Shown here: positions 31,964-42,500 of the stretch, piece after piece
Position numbering within the stretch: the first letter of the stretch is position 1
Layout: each line of letters starts with the position of its first letter
Origin: Aphanomyces cochlioides
Lineage: Eukaryota > Oomycota > Saprolegniomycetes > Saprolegniales > Verrucalvaceae
Direction of reading: 5' to 3'
DNA length: 64,000 nt
NCBI GenBank assembly: GCA_019828595.1
Contig: JAHQRK010000027.1
Span: 620,001-684,000, forward strand
Program-made: the position numbers and the translations under genes
The notes under the pieces: model-generated
What the model saw: the letters and a program-made list of their open reading frames with translations, nothing else
What the model was told of the DNA's origin: nothing
The model's database searches: none

Positions 31964-32494
31964 TTAACATGCAGACGATTTCGACTTCTCTCGTGATTCC
32001 AGTCGCTTCATTTGAGCTTCGACGGCGACTTTGGCTCGCTTGGGATCGACGTCACGGCCACATTTGTTGATTAAGATCGATTCCAACTTGCGCTTGCCTT
32101 TAGGTGGCGGCGTGACAAAGTCAGGGTCGGGGATTTCGGTTGTCGTCGTTGGAGGTGGCGTTGGTCCTGATACCGAGGCTTCAGTTTTGGCTGGTGGTGT
32201 TGGTATCGCTGCTTCAGGAGATTCCGCTGGAGGCTTCCTAACTTTGGGAGGTGGGGTCGGTGAGCGCAACAAGACGGGCGTCGTCTCTAATGGAGGATGT
32301 ACATCGCCATGTTTTCGGCGCAGTTTTTCACGTATGCGAGTCACCTGGGCCGTGTTCGGGAGTGGTTCAAACGTCTTTGGCGCTGGGATAGTCTCCTTCG
32401 CATCGCACGTGTCCCCATGCTTTTGATTGTCAGGAGCAAGCGACGCTGCTTCCGCTGCTTGGACAAGAGCTCGGCGCTTGCCTTGATACACCAT
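31964..32494 (-). CDS. Proline-rich, disordered basic protein, unknown function
   Basis: An uninterrupted 176-codon frame from ATG 32494. The N terminus MVYQGKRRALVQAAEAASLA is helical and basic, the middle is rich in Pro/Thr (LRSPTPPPKVRKPPAESPE; PTPPPTTTTEIPDPDFVTPP), and the C terminus is Lys/Arg-rich (KRKLESILINKCGRD, EAQMKRLESREKSKSS). No family recognised; the composition suggests a nuclear protein with TP/SP phosphorylation sites. It is convergent with ZC3H3. Confidence 0.6.
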   Translation of the reverse strand: MVYQGKRRALVQAAEAASLAPDNQKHGDTCDAKETIPAPKTFEPLPNTAQVTRIREKLRRKHGDVHPPLETTPVLLRSPTPPPKVRKPPAESPEAAIPTPPAKTEASVSGPTPPPTTTTEIPDPDFVTPPPKGKRKLESILINKCGRDVDPKRAKVAVEAQMKRLESREKSKSSAC

Positions 32495-32529
32495 CACGCT
32501 CTCTTTGCACGATTTTCACATGACGGCAC

Positions 32530-32884
32530 AATGCTCAAGTACTAATTTTTCAATACAATTTCCCACATTATTTTGGGATATAAACAACAGAAAAATTCGG
32601 TCGTAGTTGTTCATTTTGAATTACTTCAGCGTACTCTACATATAAATTTTGCATGATATGATGCACTCAGTCGTTGTGTGACCTTTGGGAAATCGAGGAT
32701 ATACTTATATAAATATTCATATTAAAATGTGACTAGAGAAGGAGAAAAATGTGGTCGTGAGAGTAAAAAATGTTCAATATAGTGTAAAATATATGAGGAA
32801 TACGTATGAGATGATGCGTTTGGTCGTCGTGCGGCTCCCTCCATTGCATTGTTGGACATTGTTCAAAACCACATCTTGAAGAGC
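32530..32884. other. AT-rich intergenic region before UTP15
   Basis: No gene seen. AT-rich with two similar segments containing CATGATATGATG and GAGATGATGCG followed by GTCGT words. It separates the divergent proline-rich and UTP15 genes. Confidence 0.4.
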
Positions 32885-34420
32885 ATGGAGTTCCAGAAGT
32901 TGCCGCTCAAGCAGTTCCCACAGGCGACGAAGACTGTCACGCCAGAGAAAGCGTACTGGTCAAAGCTCCGTGCACCGCATGAGCTCAAGCAGGTTGCGAT
33001 GATCTCGAGCATTGAAGCAAATCCAGCTGCGCCACATGAGTTTGCCATTGCAACGTCCACCCGCGTCCAGTTGTATAGCACGACTGCCAACGAGATTGTG
33101 CGCACTTTCTCTCGCTTCAACGATGTCGTATATGCTGCGTCCTTCCGCGCTGACGGCAAGCTCATTACCACGGGGAATGCCAACACGCAAGTGTCTGTAT
33201 TGGATGTTGGGTCGCGGACTGTGTTGCGCATCATGAATGGCCACAAAGGCGCCGTCCGTGGCGTCAAGTTCTCCAAAGATAATGTGCACATCTTCTCTGC
33301 TTCCGACGACACCACATGCCGATACTGGGACCTTGCAACGGGTACTCCTGTCTCTGTTATGGGCGACCACACAGATTATGTTCGTCATGCTGTGCAGCAT
33401 CCATCGTCGGTGCATGTATGGGCGACTGCGTCGTACGATCACACTGTCAAGCTCTGGGATATGCGTGGAAGTGCTGCTTCAGTCTCGTCCAATCTTTCCA
33501 TGGACCATGGTGCTCCTGTTGAAAAGTGTTTGATCCTTCCCGGTGGCAATCTATGCTTGAGTGCTGGCGCCAATGTGATCAAGATCTGGGATCTCCTCAG
33601 CGGTGGCAAACTCCTCCACGAGTTCTCTTCGCATCAAAAAACCATCACAAGTCTGACGCTGGATGGCACGCAGACGCGTCTCGTGTCTGGTTCTCTGGAT
33701 GGCCACGTCAAGATTTACGACCTGGCTTCGTATCAAGTCCTCCATGGATTCAAGTACAAGGAAGGTGTCTTGTCGGCAGCGTTGACACCGTCGAACTCGC
33801 ATCTTGCTGTTGGTACAGTTGGTGGAATGCTCACAGTGCGCCGTCGTATCACGCACGAAGATGAAGCTGCGACGGACGAATTGCCAGTCGTTCGTGGCGG
33901 CAGCTACAAGTATTTCCTCCGCGGAACTCGCACGAAACCCAGCGAAGCAGACCATGTCATCACGACCCGACGACATGCCAAGTGTGCTCCTTACGAACAG
34001 TCTCTGCGGTCATTTGACTACCGAAAAGCTCTTGACAATGCGCTCGACACCCGAAACCCAACGGTGATTGCAAGCATGCTGGAAGAATTGCGATTGCGTC
34101 AGGGATGGCAGAGTGCATTGGCGTACCGCAATGAAGAAACGTTGGAGCCTCTCCTGTCGTTCTGTATTCGATACGTCGTCGATCCAAAGTACTCTGCGCT
34201 TTTGTTGCGCGTTTGCACGTTCCTGCTCGAGCTCTACGGTCCTCTTCTCGGCACCAACCAGTCCAGCGTCGTCCTCGAAGGACTTTTCTTCAAACTCAAG
34301 AACAAGCTCAAGGAAGAACAGCAAGTTCAGAATTCGCTTCTCCAAGTCATGGGCATGGTCGAGAGCATCATGACTGCACAGTCGACTGCCCACACGACGA
34401 CCGAGACAGAAGCCCTCTAA
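32885..34420 (+). CDS. UTP15: U3 snoRNP WD40 protein UTP15
   Basis: Single exon, 511 residues from ATG 32885 (the frame upstream has no ATG). The N terminus AYWSKLRAPHELKQVAMISS matches UTP15. About seven WD repeats follow, for example VVYAASFRADGKLITTGNAN, GHKGAVRGVKFSKDNVHIFS, ATASYDHTVKLWDMR and LVSGSLDGHVKIYDL. The C-terminal UTP15 domain is recognisable: SFDYRKALDNALDTRNPTVI, ASMLEELRLRQGWQSALAYR. UTP15 belongs to the t-UTP (UtpA) part of the small-subunit processome in the nucleolus. The 3' end faces SMC4, with 34 bp between stop codons. Confidence 0.95.
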   Translation: MEFQKLPLKQFPQATKTVTPEKAYWSKLRAPHELKQVAMISSIEANPAAPHEFAIATSTRVQLYSTTANEIVRTFSRFNDVVYAASFRADGKLITTGNANTQVSVLDVGSRTVLRIMNGHKGAVRGVKFSKDNVHIFSASDDTTCRYWDLATGTPVSVMGDHTDYVRHAVQHPSSVHVWATASYDHTVKLWDMRGSAASVSSNLSMDHGAPVEKCLILPGGNLCLSAGANVIKIWDLLSGGKLLHEFSSHQKTITSLTLDGTQTRLVSGSLDGHVKIYDLASYQVLHGFKYKEGVLSAALTPSNSHLAVGTVGGMLTVRRRITHEDEAATDELPVVRGGSYKYFLRGTRTKPSEADHVITTRRHAKCAPYEQSLRSFDYRKALDNALDTRNPTVIASMLEELRLRQGWQSALAYRNEETLEPLLSFCIRYVVDPKYSALLLRVCTFLLELYGPLLGTNQSSVVLEGLFFKLKNKLKEEQQVQNSLLQVMGMVESIMTAQSTAHTTTETEAL

Positions 34421-34454
34421 GATTAACGTTGTATGATATTTTTGAGGATACATA

Positions 34455-37400
34455 TTATTGCGACGACGCTGGAATAGGACGATGGGGAGTACGCATGGGA
34501 GTGTGAGGTGTCATGGGTTCATTAGGAGCAGCTGCCGAAGCATAGTGCTTGGGATTGATCGTGACACTCTTGGTTGTGTTGTTGGTCTTGTAAATGCCGA
34601 CAAGACGATCGGCCAATTCAAACATGTTATTGCGCAAACTGATGATAATGAATTGAGCATTCTTGGTACGCTGTTTGATGTAGTTGGCAACGATCGACAC
34701 GTTCTTGAAGTCCAAAGCGGCATCGATTTCGTCCATGACGTATAGCGGTGTGGGTTTGTAATGGTGCAAGGCAAATACAAGAGCCAACGACGCTAGAGTC
34801 TTTTCACCACCACTCAAGTTGGAAATGTTCTTCCAACTCTTCTTGGATGGCCGGACAGAAAAGACAATGCCTTCAGAGAATGGATCCAAAGAATCTACCA
34901 GCTCGAGCTCTGCATCCCCACCAAGTGTAATCATTTGGTACATTTCTTTCAACTTGAGTGTGATCACGCGGAAGCCAGCCATAAATTCCTCCAAACGTAG
35001 TCGACGGAGCTCTTCATAGGCTCGCCGCTGGTTGTCTCGAGCTTCGGTAGCTTGTTCCAGATCCTGCATACGTTGTGCATGTTCTTTTTCCTTCTTTTTG
35101 TACTCAGCAATGGATCCCATATTTACATGCGCCTTGAGTTCATCGCGTTGTTGTTCCAAGATTGAAATTTCATATTTGAGTTCCTCCTTGTTGCACTTCT
35201 CCAACTCTGAGGGCTCAATCTCTGGCAATCCTTTTTTGGCATCCTCTGGATTGTCGAGCAAGAGTTCGAAGTCTTCTTCATCACGAGCATACTTCTGGCG
35301 CAACTCAGCCAACTTGCCAGACCAATAGACAACTTTTTGCTCGTTTTCTGCGAGCAACTTTTCGCATTCCTCAAGCTGGCTGAGCAAATCCACCTCTGCA
35401 GATGCAAGACCATCAACAGTTTTCTTGAGTGTCTCGAATTCTTTGCGTTTGTCATCCAGAACTGATGAGTGCTCTTCCAGCAAGGCTTTAGCAGCATCGT
35501 GTCGTTGGCAAACCTCTGCAGCCTTGTCTTCGATTTCTTTGTACTCTTTTCGCAATGCTTCAAGCTTCTTTGTATTCTCTTCTTTTTGCTTCTCCATCTT
35601 AATTTGGTTCGATTGAGCCTTTTCAAGAGCCTTCTTGGACGTCTTCAAATCAACACGAAGTTTGGTCAATGCCTTTGTTTGCGTATCAATTTCTTTTGTA
35701 AGCTCCCCCACTTTCTTGCGCTGTTGATTCAACGGAGCTCCACCGATATTCAGGATCTGTTGCTTCAGTTTGTCAACTTCACTCTGCATTCCGTCGACTG
35801 CCTCTTGCTTCGTGGAACATTCAGCTTCATACGTCTTCACTTGTTTTTCCAACTGTTTGAGCTTCTTCGTTTCTTCAGGCGTCAAATGCACCTTCTTTTC
35901 CAATTCTTGGACTCGCTGGGCTAAATTCTTGGAGCGTCCAGATGCAGCATCAATCTCCATTGCAAACTTAGGAATTTGTCGAGTATTGGCATCGATGGTG
36001 TCTTCCAGTCGACGAATTTCTTGCTCAACGTTGGATCTGGCACTGCGAATATTGTACAGCGTAGACTTCAGGGTTTCAGCCTCCTTCTGCAATGCTGCCA
36101 AATCATCTTGTGAAATAGTGCTTTGCAACTGACTTGACATTCCTCCTCGGCGAACTCGGTTGCCACCACCAGACATGGCACCACTCAATTCAATCATCTG
36201 ACCATCCAATGTCACAACGCGGTACCTGCATTGCTTTCCTTGGTATGCAATATTCGTTGCTTCATCAAGATGCTTTGCCACCAAAGTATCACGCAATGCA
36301 AAATAAAAGGCAGGTAGGTATTTTTCATCAGACACTCGAACAAGGTCAAAGAGTCGAGGTACAGGTGCATTGAGTCGCTCCTTGCATCTGCTCTGCAAAT
36401 AATCCATCTTTTCCAGAATGATAAAAGTGGCTCGCCCCAAATTGTGTTGACGCAAGTACGCCACGCATTGCTGAGCACCGCGAGTAGTTTCGACAACCAA
36501 ATGGTCCAATGCACCACATGCAGTGGAAATAGCAACATCGTACTTGGCATCAATCGCACCCAAGTCGCCCAATCGCCCTAGTAAACCGGCATGCTCCAAT
36601 TCGAATCCCTTCTTCGCAGCAGTCATCAAGCTCTTGAGCATGCGGTTTTGAGTTGCGTGGGACTGAATGGAATATGTAGCCTCATCAGCCTTTGCGCGAG
36701 CGACTTGATACTCTTTGTTGATTTTTTCTTCTTGATGCTTCGCTTCTTGCAATTCTGCTTTGGCCTCCTTTAGCCGATTTTGCATTGTCGCAACTTCAGT
36801 TTCCATTGTTTCTTGCTTCGATTTGAAGTCCACAATGGCTTTATCCGCATCTTTGATGGCTTGCTTCGCCTTTGTCAACTCTTCCTTTGCTTGAGTTGTT
36901 GATTCACGCGTTAACTGCATTTCTGTTTCGATGGTATCGATCTTTGAGCGAAGTTGCAAGACCTCTTTTGAATACGGCAGAATCGCACTTTGTTTCTCTT
37001 CCATGATGACACGTAAGCGGGCTGACTCGCCTTTATGACTTTCAATCATTTGCTCCAATTTTTCCTCTGCTTCTTGGAGAGCTTTTTTATTGTCTTCAAT
37101 GGATTTTTCAACCTCCGGTTGCTTGGCTTCATTTTCTTCAATTGCAGCTTCTAGTTCAGCTTGCTTCTTTTCTTCTTTTGCGAACGCTGCGTCATGGTCC
37201 TTGACTTGCTTCTTGGCAAATTTCATTTGTTCACGGACTTCCACATCACGTTTTTCAAATTCAGCGAATTCTGCCTCAACGGCCTCCATATCTGTCTTAA
37301 CCTTGTCGTACTCTGCATGCACTTTTTCGTACTCAGTTTGCATGGTTTGAAGCGCCTGTCTGTGCTCGGCCATACGCGCCATTTCTTTTTCAACTTTGGT

Positions 37401-38498
37401 TTTCATGGAGTCTCGTTTGGTTTCACACTCTTCCTTGTTCGATGTTGATTCATGGACAAAGTATTGGAACATAAGATTTGTCTTGAGGTAGACATCACGT
37501 TCTTTTTCCAAATACTCTTGGGCTTCTGCCTTTGCACCTTCGAGATTATCCTTCTCCTTTTCAACAACCTTTACACGATTTAACTTTTCAACACGTTCTT
37601 CATTGAAAGCTTCAACTTGTTTCAGAGCCTCTTCTGTCGGCTCTACATATTTGTTGGATCCGATGATGTCTTCAAGATACTCCAGGAGGCCTTCGTCGTG
37701 TGGGTTGTCGGCCTTACTTTTCATCATGGCAATTTGCTCAACTTCACCTTGTAAAATGAGAAATCGATTGTTATCCAAATCAATGCCTCGTTGACGTAAT
37801 AGTTGTGTGACTTCAGTAAAGTTGGAGGTGCGTCCATCAATAAAATATTTGCTTTGATTTGAAGTATTGGCAGTACGGGTCACAACCAAGTGTGAGTTTG
37901 GCACGACGGTGTAGTCTTCATCTCCATCGCCCGTATCAATAATATCCTGGAAGTAGACAGACACGCGAGCCTCTTTCAAATTTTGATAATTGCTGCTTTT
38001 GTGGATCAATTCAGAAACCTTGGAAAGGCGCAGCTTTTTTGCTCGCTTTCCAAATACAAATAGAAGCGCGTCGATGACGTTACTCTTGCCACTGCCGTTG
38101 GGTCCCACCACAGAGCTGAAGCACTTGTGGAAAGGTCCAATCTCTCGCACACCGGCGTAGGATTTGAAGTTTTCAACTTCGAGTTTGCTGATCATAAGGC
38201 GCGGAACGTCTTTTGCAGGGGGTGGAGCTTGCACTGGTGTTGAGGGAATTGCAGGGTCAGGAAGAGTAGGAGACACCAGGCTTGTTGGGATGGATGTGCG
38301 ACTGACTGGTGTTGTCATTGCGTCAGAAGATGACTTTTGTTTCTGTGGAGTCGCAGGAGCATCCTCTTCCTTTTCTTCTTCGCTATCTTCCATCTCAACA
38401 TCTTCTTTCCTTTCTTCTTGGTCTTCCTGAGCTGGAGTATCCTCTTCAACCTCTTCTATAGTCTCCATCTCGACATCTTCCGCGTCGGCTCTGCTCAT
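34455..38498 (-). CDS. SMC4: Condensin ATPase subunit SMC4
   Basis: Single exon, 1347 residues. An acidic N terminus (EEVEEDTPAQEDQEERKEDV) precedes the ATPase head with Walker A GPNGSGKSNVIDALLFVFGK at about residue 130 and the SMC4-typical KLRLSKVSELIHKS. Two long coiled coils flank the hinge (LLGRLGDLGAIDAKYDVAIS; MSGGGNRVRRGGMSSQLQ). Signature motif NLSGGEKTLASLALVFALHH is at about 1228 and Walker B PLYVMDEIDAALDFKNV follows. SMC4 with SMC2 forms condensin, which compacts chromosomes. The frame is open up to an ATG at 38615, but the TCCGGATA motifs at 38568-38593 fall in that stretch, so 38498 is the likelier start. Absence of introns in so long a gene is notable beside its intron-rich neighbours. 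Confidence 0.95.
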   Translation of the reverse strand: MSRADAEDVEMETIEEVEEDTPAQEDQEERKEDVEMEDSEEEKEEDAPATPQKQKSSSDAMTTPVSRTSIPTSLVSPTLPDPAIPSTPVQAPPPAKDVPRLMISKLEVENFKSYAGVREIGPFHKCFSSVVGPNGSGKSNVIDALLFVFGKRAKKLRLSKVSELIHKSSNYQNLKEARVSVYFQDIIDTGDGDEDYTVVPNSHLVVTRTANTSNQSKYFIDGRTSNFTEVTQLLRQRGIDLDNNRFLILQGEVEQIAMMKSKADNPHDEGLLEYLEDIIGSNKYVEPTEEALKQVEAFNEERVEKLNRVKVVEKEKDNLEGAKAEAQEYLEKERDVYLKTNLMFQYFVHESTSNKEECETKRDSMKTKVEKEMARMAEHRQALQTMQTEYEKVHAEYDKVKTDMEAVEAEFAEFEKRDVEVREQMKFAKKQVKDHDAAFAKEEKKQAELEAAIEENEAKQPEVEKSIEDNKKALQEAEEKLEQMIESHKGESARLRVIMEEKQSAILPYSKEVLQLRSKIDTIETEMQLTRESTTQAKEELTKAKQAIKDADKAIVDFKSKQETMETEVATMQNRLKEAKAELQEAKHQEEKINKEYQVARAKADEATYSIQSHATQNRMLKSLMTAAKKGFELEHAGLLGRLGDLGAIDAKYDVAISTACGALDHLVVETTRGAQQCVAYLRQHNLGRATFIILEKMDYLQSRCKERLNAPVPRLFDLVRVSDEKYLPAFYFALRDTLVAKHLDEATNIAYQGKQCRYRVVTLDGQMIELSGAMSGGGNRVRRGGMSSQLQSTISQDDLAALQKEAETLKSTLYNIRSARSNVEQEIRRLEDTIDANTRQIPKFAMEIDAASGRSKNLAQRVQELEKKVHLTPEETKKLKQLEKQVKTYEAECSTKQEAVDGMQSEVDKLKQQILNIGGAPLNQQRKKVGELTKEIDTQTKALTKLRVDLKTSKKALEKAQSNQIKMEKQKEENTKKLEALRKEYKEIEDKAAEVCQRHDAAKALLEEHSSVLDDKRKEFETLKKTVDGLASAEVDLLSQLEECEKLLAENEQKVVYWSGKLAELRQKYARDEEDFELLLDNPEDAKKGLPEIEPSELEKCNKEELKYEISILEQQRDELKAHVNMGSIAEYKKKEKEHAQRMQDLEQATEARDNQRRAYEELRRLRLEEFMAGFRVITLKLKEMYQMITLGGDAELELVDSLDPFSEGIVFSVRPSKKSWKNISNLSGGEKTLASLALVFALHHYKPTPLYVMDEIDAALDFKNVSIVANYIKQRTKNAQFIIISLRNNMFELADRLVGIYKTNNTTKSVTINPKHYASAAAPNEPMTPHTPMRTPHRPIPASSQ

Positions 38499-38567
38499 AG
38501 TCAAGTCTCTTCTCTCGGATTTGAAAGCCCGCGAGGAAATTTGAATCTGATTGGGCAATAAAAACAA

Positions 38568-38630
38568 TTCCGGATAACCCAAGTATCCGGATAATACTGT
38601 ATAATACAATAACATTAATTAATAGAGGTT
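38568..38630. promoter_or_regulatory. Divergent SMC4/eIF3k promoter with two TCCGGATAA motifs and an ATAGAGGT motif
   Basis: ATTCCGGATAA begins at 38568 and TATCCGGATAA at 38584; the motif TTAATTAATAGAGGT ends near 38630. SMC4 starts 70 bp to the left, eIF3k 164 bp to the right. The first motif type recurs before other minus- and plus-strand genes, the second before CDK10 and TMEM260. Confidence 0.5.
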
Positions 38631-38793
38631 ATGTCCATGAACCATTCAATTGTATTTCAGAATTTAAATTCGTAAAATATGTGATGGCTGTAGAAAATAC
38701 ATGGATTTTGTACCTAAATGATTATTAAAATACGCAAAAAATTGAATAAAATTTTAATAAAAAATGATTTTTTGGTACATTTTGGAAGCCATC

Positions 38794-39567
38794 ATGACGC
38801 GCGGTGTGAGCTTCGAGACCGCGGCGACCGAGAAAGCTGCCGCTGTGAAGGCACAAGTGGAAAAAGACTGCATGGATGAAAGCCTGATTGGCCTTTTGGA
38901 AGCTTATTTAGACGAACAAGTCGCAACGAGCGTCGTAGATGAGGAAGCGAACATGACTCTGCTCAAGCTCTACGCGATTTACCCAACCCACACGAGTGTG
39001 GACAACCAACAGACTCGTGCCGCACAAATCCTCGTCAAGGGGCTTATGAACTTGCCGTCCAACTTTTTCCTTGGCGCGAGCTATTTGGTTCCAGAGACTT
39101 TGCGCAAGGTACGGATCTCTTCCTCGATGATACCTTTGCTGAGTCTCTCGTAGAGCAAAGACATTGCGGACCTCTTGCAAGCTGGACAATTGCTTCAGAC
39201 ATGCCGTTTCCCTGAATTCTGGCAGCTTGATTTGGCAGTGGCAAAGAAAGTCCCAGATTTTGAAGCCGCGATCCGATCGTTCATTTTGTCCACGATCGGC
39301 CGAAGCCACGATGTTGTGGCTGCTGCCTTCGTCGCGCGACAAGTCAAGTTAGGAGAAAAGGAAGTCCAATCTTTGGTCACAGGTACTGCCTACTCTACAG
39401 GGAGGAGCAAATAGCTCATGAAATGGTCTGTAGAACTCGGCTGGACAGTCAATGGAGCCAACTACGTCGTGAAGCCCAACAGTGAGAACCAAATGCGCCC
39501 CAAGAAATTCAAGGAAGACATCGAATTGACTGACCTCATCGATACGATTCACGCATTGTCTCGTTAA
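38794..39567 (+). CDS. EIF3K: Translation initiation factor eIF3 subunit K
   Basis: Three exons: intron 1 at 39109-39153 and intron 2 using donor GTCACAGG just before 39380 and acceptor AAATAG near 39415. The product has about 225 residues, the usual length. Matching blocks: LIGLLEAYLDEQVATSVVDE, EANMTLLKLYAIYP, AAQILVKGLMNLP, DIADLLQAGQLLQTCRFPEF, FILSTIGRSHDVV and LMKWSVELGWTVNG. The HAM/PCI-WH fold of eIF3k is implied. It is a non-core eIF3 subunit, cytoplasmic. An ATG ten codons upstream (38764) is in frame but encodes a hydrophobic start not seen in the family. The stop is 4 bp from the stop of the convergent fusion gene. Confidence 0.88.
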
Positions 39568-39571
39568 GCTT

Positions 39572-42500
39572 TTAATCTGTTTGCTTTTCAAACACGACGC
39601 GAGAGAGATGGAGCTTCTCGATGCGGAAGCCAACTTCACACCAGTTGAGGTAGTACTTGTACTTGCGGTAGACTGTCGGCGGTAGTGCATGGCGATATGC
39701 ATCCAAGTTTTCAGCCCACAGCTTGAGTGTGTCGGCGTAGTCGTGGGATCTTGTCTCCGTGAAGACGCGCTTGAACTTGTGCTCCATGAATGCTTCGTGG
39801 AGGAACTCCAGGTTTGGCACTTGCTGGCCTGGGAAAATATGTGTCGTGACAAACGTGCCGAGCGGAACTGGTGTCCGACTGCGTGCGACGGGATTGTTGA
39901 ATGCATACGCATGAATGACTTGCATGACGACCCGACCGCCTGGCTTGAGTGCTCGGGAACAGGCAGCGGCAAAGTCTCCGTAATGCGCAGCAGGAACAGC
40001 CTCAATCATCTCAACGGCAGTCACCGCCGCGTGGTCGTGTGTGGCTGGAATGTCTCGGTAGTCTTGGAGAGAGAAGAGCTTTTCGCCGTAGCGAGAACGA
40101 GCCGCGGCGACCATGCTGCGGCAATTGCAAAGTCCAGTGGCGTCGATGCCAGCTTCGTGCGCTGCGTGGACGAGGTAGCCCCAGCCTGAGCCAATGTCGA
40201 GCATCTTGTCACCAGGACGAGCTTGTGTGAGGTCGAGGATACGTTGGACTTTGTGGCGTTGTGCATCGCGCAGTGGAGTCTCAGGAGGAATGCCATCCCA
40301 GCTGGCACTCGTGTAGACCATGTCGTCGCCCAAGAAGGCTTTGAAGAGAGCATTGCCGTCGTCATAGTGTTCCGCGATGGAGTTCGCCGATTGGGTTCTG
40401 TCCAGAGCACCAAAGCGAAGCATGAAAGCCGCGCGGCGGAAGTAGAACGACGGCGACAGGTATGGCAGAACAAGGATCAGCCAGTTGTCCTGGAGATTGG
40501 CGGCTGCGAGCGTCTCGAGGAGGCGGACAAGCGTCGTGTCAGGCCCCAACGCCCATTCGTTACGAACGAATGATTCTCCAAGACCAAGTTCGCCATTCGC
40601 AACGAGGGCTTCAAAGAATTCCATGGGTTTGCGGACGACCAAGATGGCAGGGCGGCCTTTGACCACTTCATCAGCGTCTGCCGGCTGGACAATGCGCACA
40701 CGACCATTGGTCGCAGCCGACATGGCGGCTTGCATGAATTGAGTGAGAGCACGGTCGCGCCATGCCAAGAAAGCACTCGAACGAGACAAGAAGGCCCAGA
40801 CGACGCTCAGAAGAGCTTGCAATAGGATCAATCCCATCAAGACAGTCCAGGAGAACAAGACTGGCTCCCATGGATGCAAGAAAGCGACGATGCCAACGAT
40901 GCCAGCATGCGCGTAGAATTCCCAGTTGGACGTTGGCTCCAGCAGAGCATGGACGACATGAGTGGCAAGGAGAGCGTGGAACGTCGCGAGCAAGTCGCCT
41001 GAAGCGAGAGAGAGCCAGCTCAAGCGAGCAAACACGACTCCTTGGAGAAGACTTGCGTAGAAACCGGTAGAGTTCGACGTAGATCGACGCGACGTCCACA
41101 AATGGAGGAGCGAGAAGTACGATGCGCCTTCATGCGCCCAGAGCGGTAAGAACGATCCCGTAGCAGCCACAGCAACGTTAGCGTAGCTCACAAGTCGCGT
41201 CGAGGCAAATTGTTCCTTGCTGGTGAAGATCGAAGCAACAAATGCGAGTAGAGCGGTCGCTCCAGCGTGCCACGTCACATTGTCAGTCGAACTGGCGATA
41301 ACCAACGAACAGACGTTCGCTGAAATCGCAGCGACAAACGTAATGGGCAAATTCACGCCGTGGTAACGATGGTGGAGAGCCAAGAGAGGACCCAAAGTCG
41401 CAAAGGCACATGCAGAGGCGACGGACAGATTCGTCGCAAGGAGCGCCGCGACGCCAGCAAACCAAAGAATCGGAAACACGAGCAATGGCGACGTCCAGCT
41501 ACGAGTAGGTTGCGCATTGTACGCGTACATGGCAAGTCCCGACGCGAAGATGCGCATCGCTTGGACGTAAATCTGCGCAACAGTGCGCCATGACCCCGTC
41601 TGGACGTTGTGTGTCTTGGTGTAGTCGACTTTCCACGATGCGGTCATGATGGTCGCTTTGGTGTCGCGCTCACGGAGCGTCACGAGGAGACTCGACTTTC
41701 CACGGAGTTGGAATTCATACTCGTCAACTCTTTCGTTTGGTGGCGCATTGAAAGGAGACACATGCATGGCCTTGGCTTGGATAGCAGGCTCCAAGACATC
41801 GCCAGGACGAACGCGCATGGCATAGAGAGTGCGTTCGTTCCAAGGAGTGTTGTGGACTTCGACAAGAAGAGCTTGCAACACGCCAGCCTCGTCGTGAGCA
41901 AAGTACGGTGTCATGGGGTTAAACGACAAGCCAAACGAGCGCAAGTTCGCAACGGCTTCAATCTTTCCAAGTGGCCAGTAGCCCAGACGTGTGCAGAGTT
42001 CGCGGCGGACGCAAGTGTCGAGCGGGATTTTAGGGTCGCCAAAGTGATCCACACGGTTGAAATTTGGCGGAGGGCTTCGTGTGTCGAAGTGGAAGAGATG
42101 CATGTCGTAGTCGATGGAGTACGCGCGCTCCTTAGGAAGATAGCGAGCGTGATGACTTGAACCAACGATTGGAGTCGCTAGCAAACCTTTCAAAGTTGGA
42201 AATTCTACTGGAATATCTTCGCGACCGAGTGCTCGGCGAGCTGCAATCAATCCAGAGACAGCGCCGTCTTCGTGGAATCCATTGCGGAGCCAGGCACCCG
42301 CAAAATAGACGTCATCATGGCCTTGGAATTTCGATTCTTCCAATTGACCTTTGTATGCAGACGCATTCATGACAGGATGCGCCAAGTTTGTTTCAAAGAA
42401 GACATTCTTTGGCTCTGTCGTTGGATTCAATGTCAAGAAGACATTGCGCTGCGCGAGATTTTGGAGGCGAGAGATCCAATACGTGACTTGAGGACCCTCG

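Noticed and set aside
34458..38430. Several plus-strand frames of 60-150 codons rich in Ser, Phe and Leu
   Set aside because: Shadows of the SMC4 coiled coil, where Glu/Lys-rich sense codons give Phe/Leu/Ser in antisense.
38499..38615. Longer SMC4 N terminus from ATG 38615
   Set aside because: The extra residues are hydrophobic and unlike SMC4, and the stretch contains the promoter-type TCCGGATA motifs.
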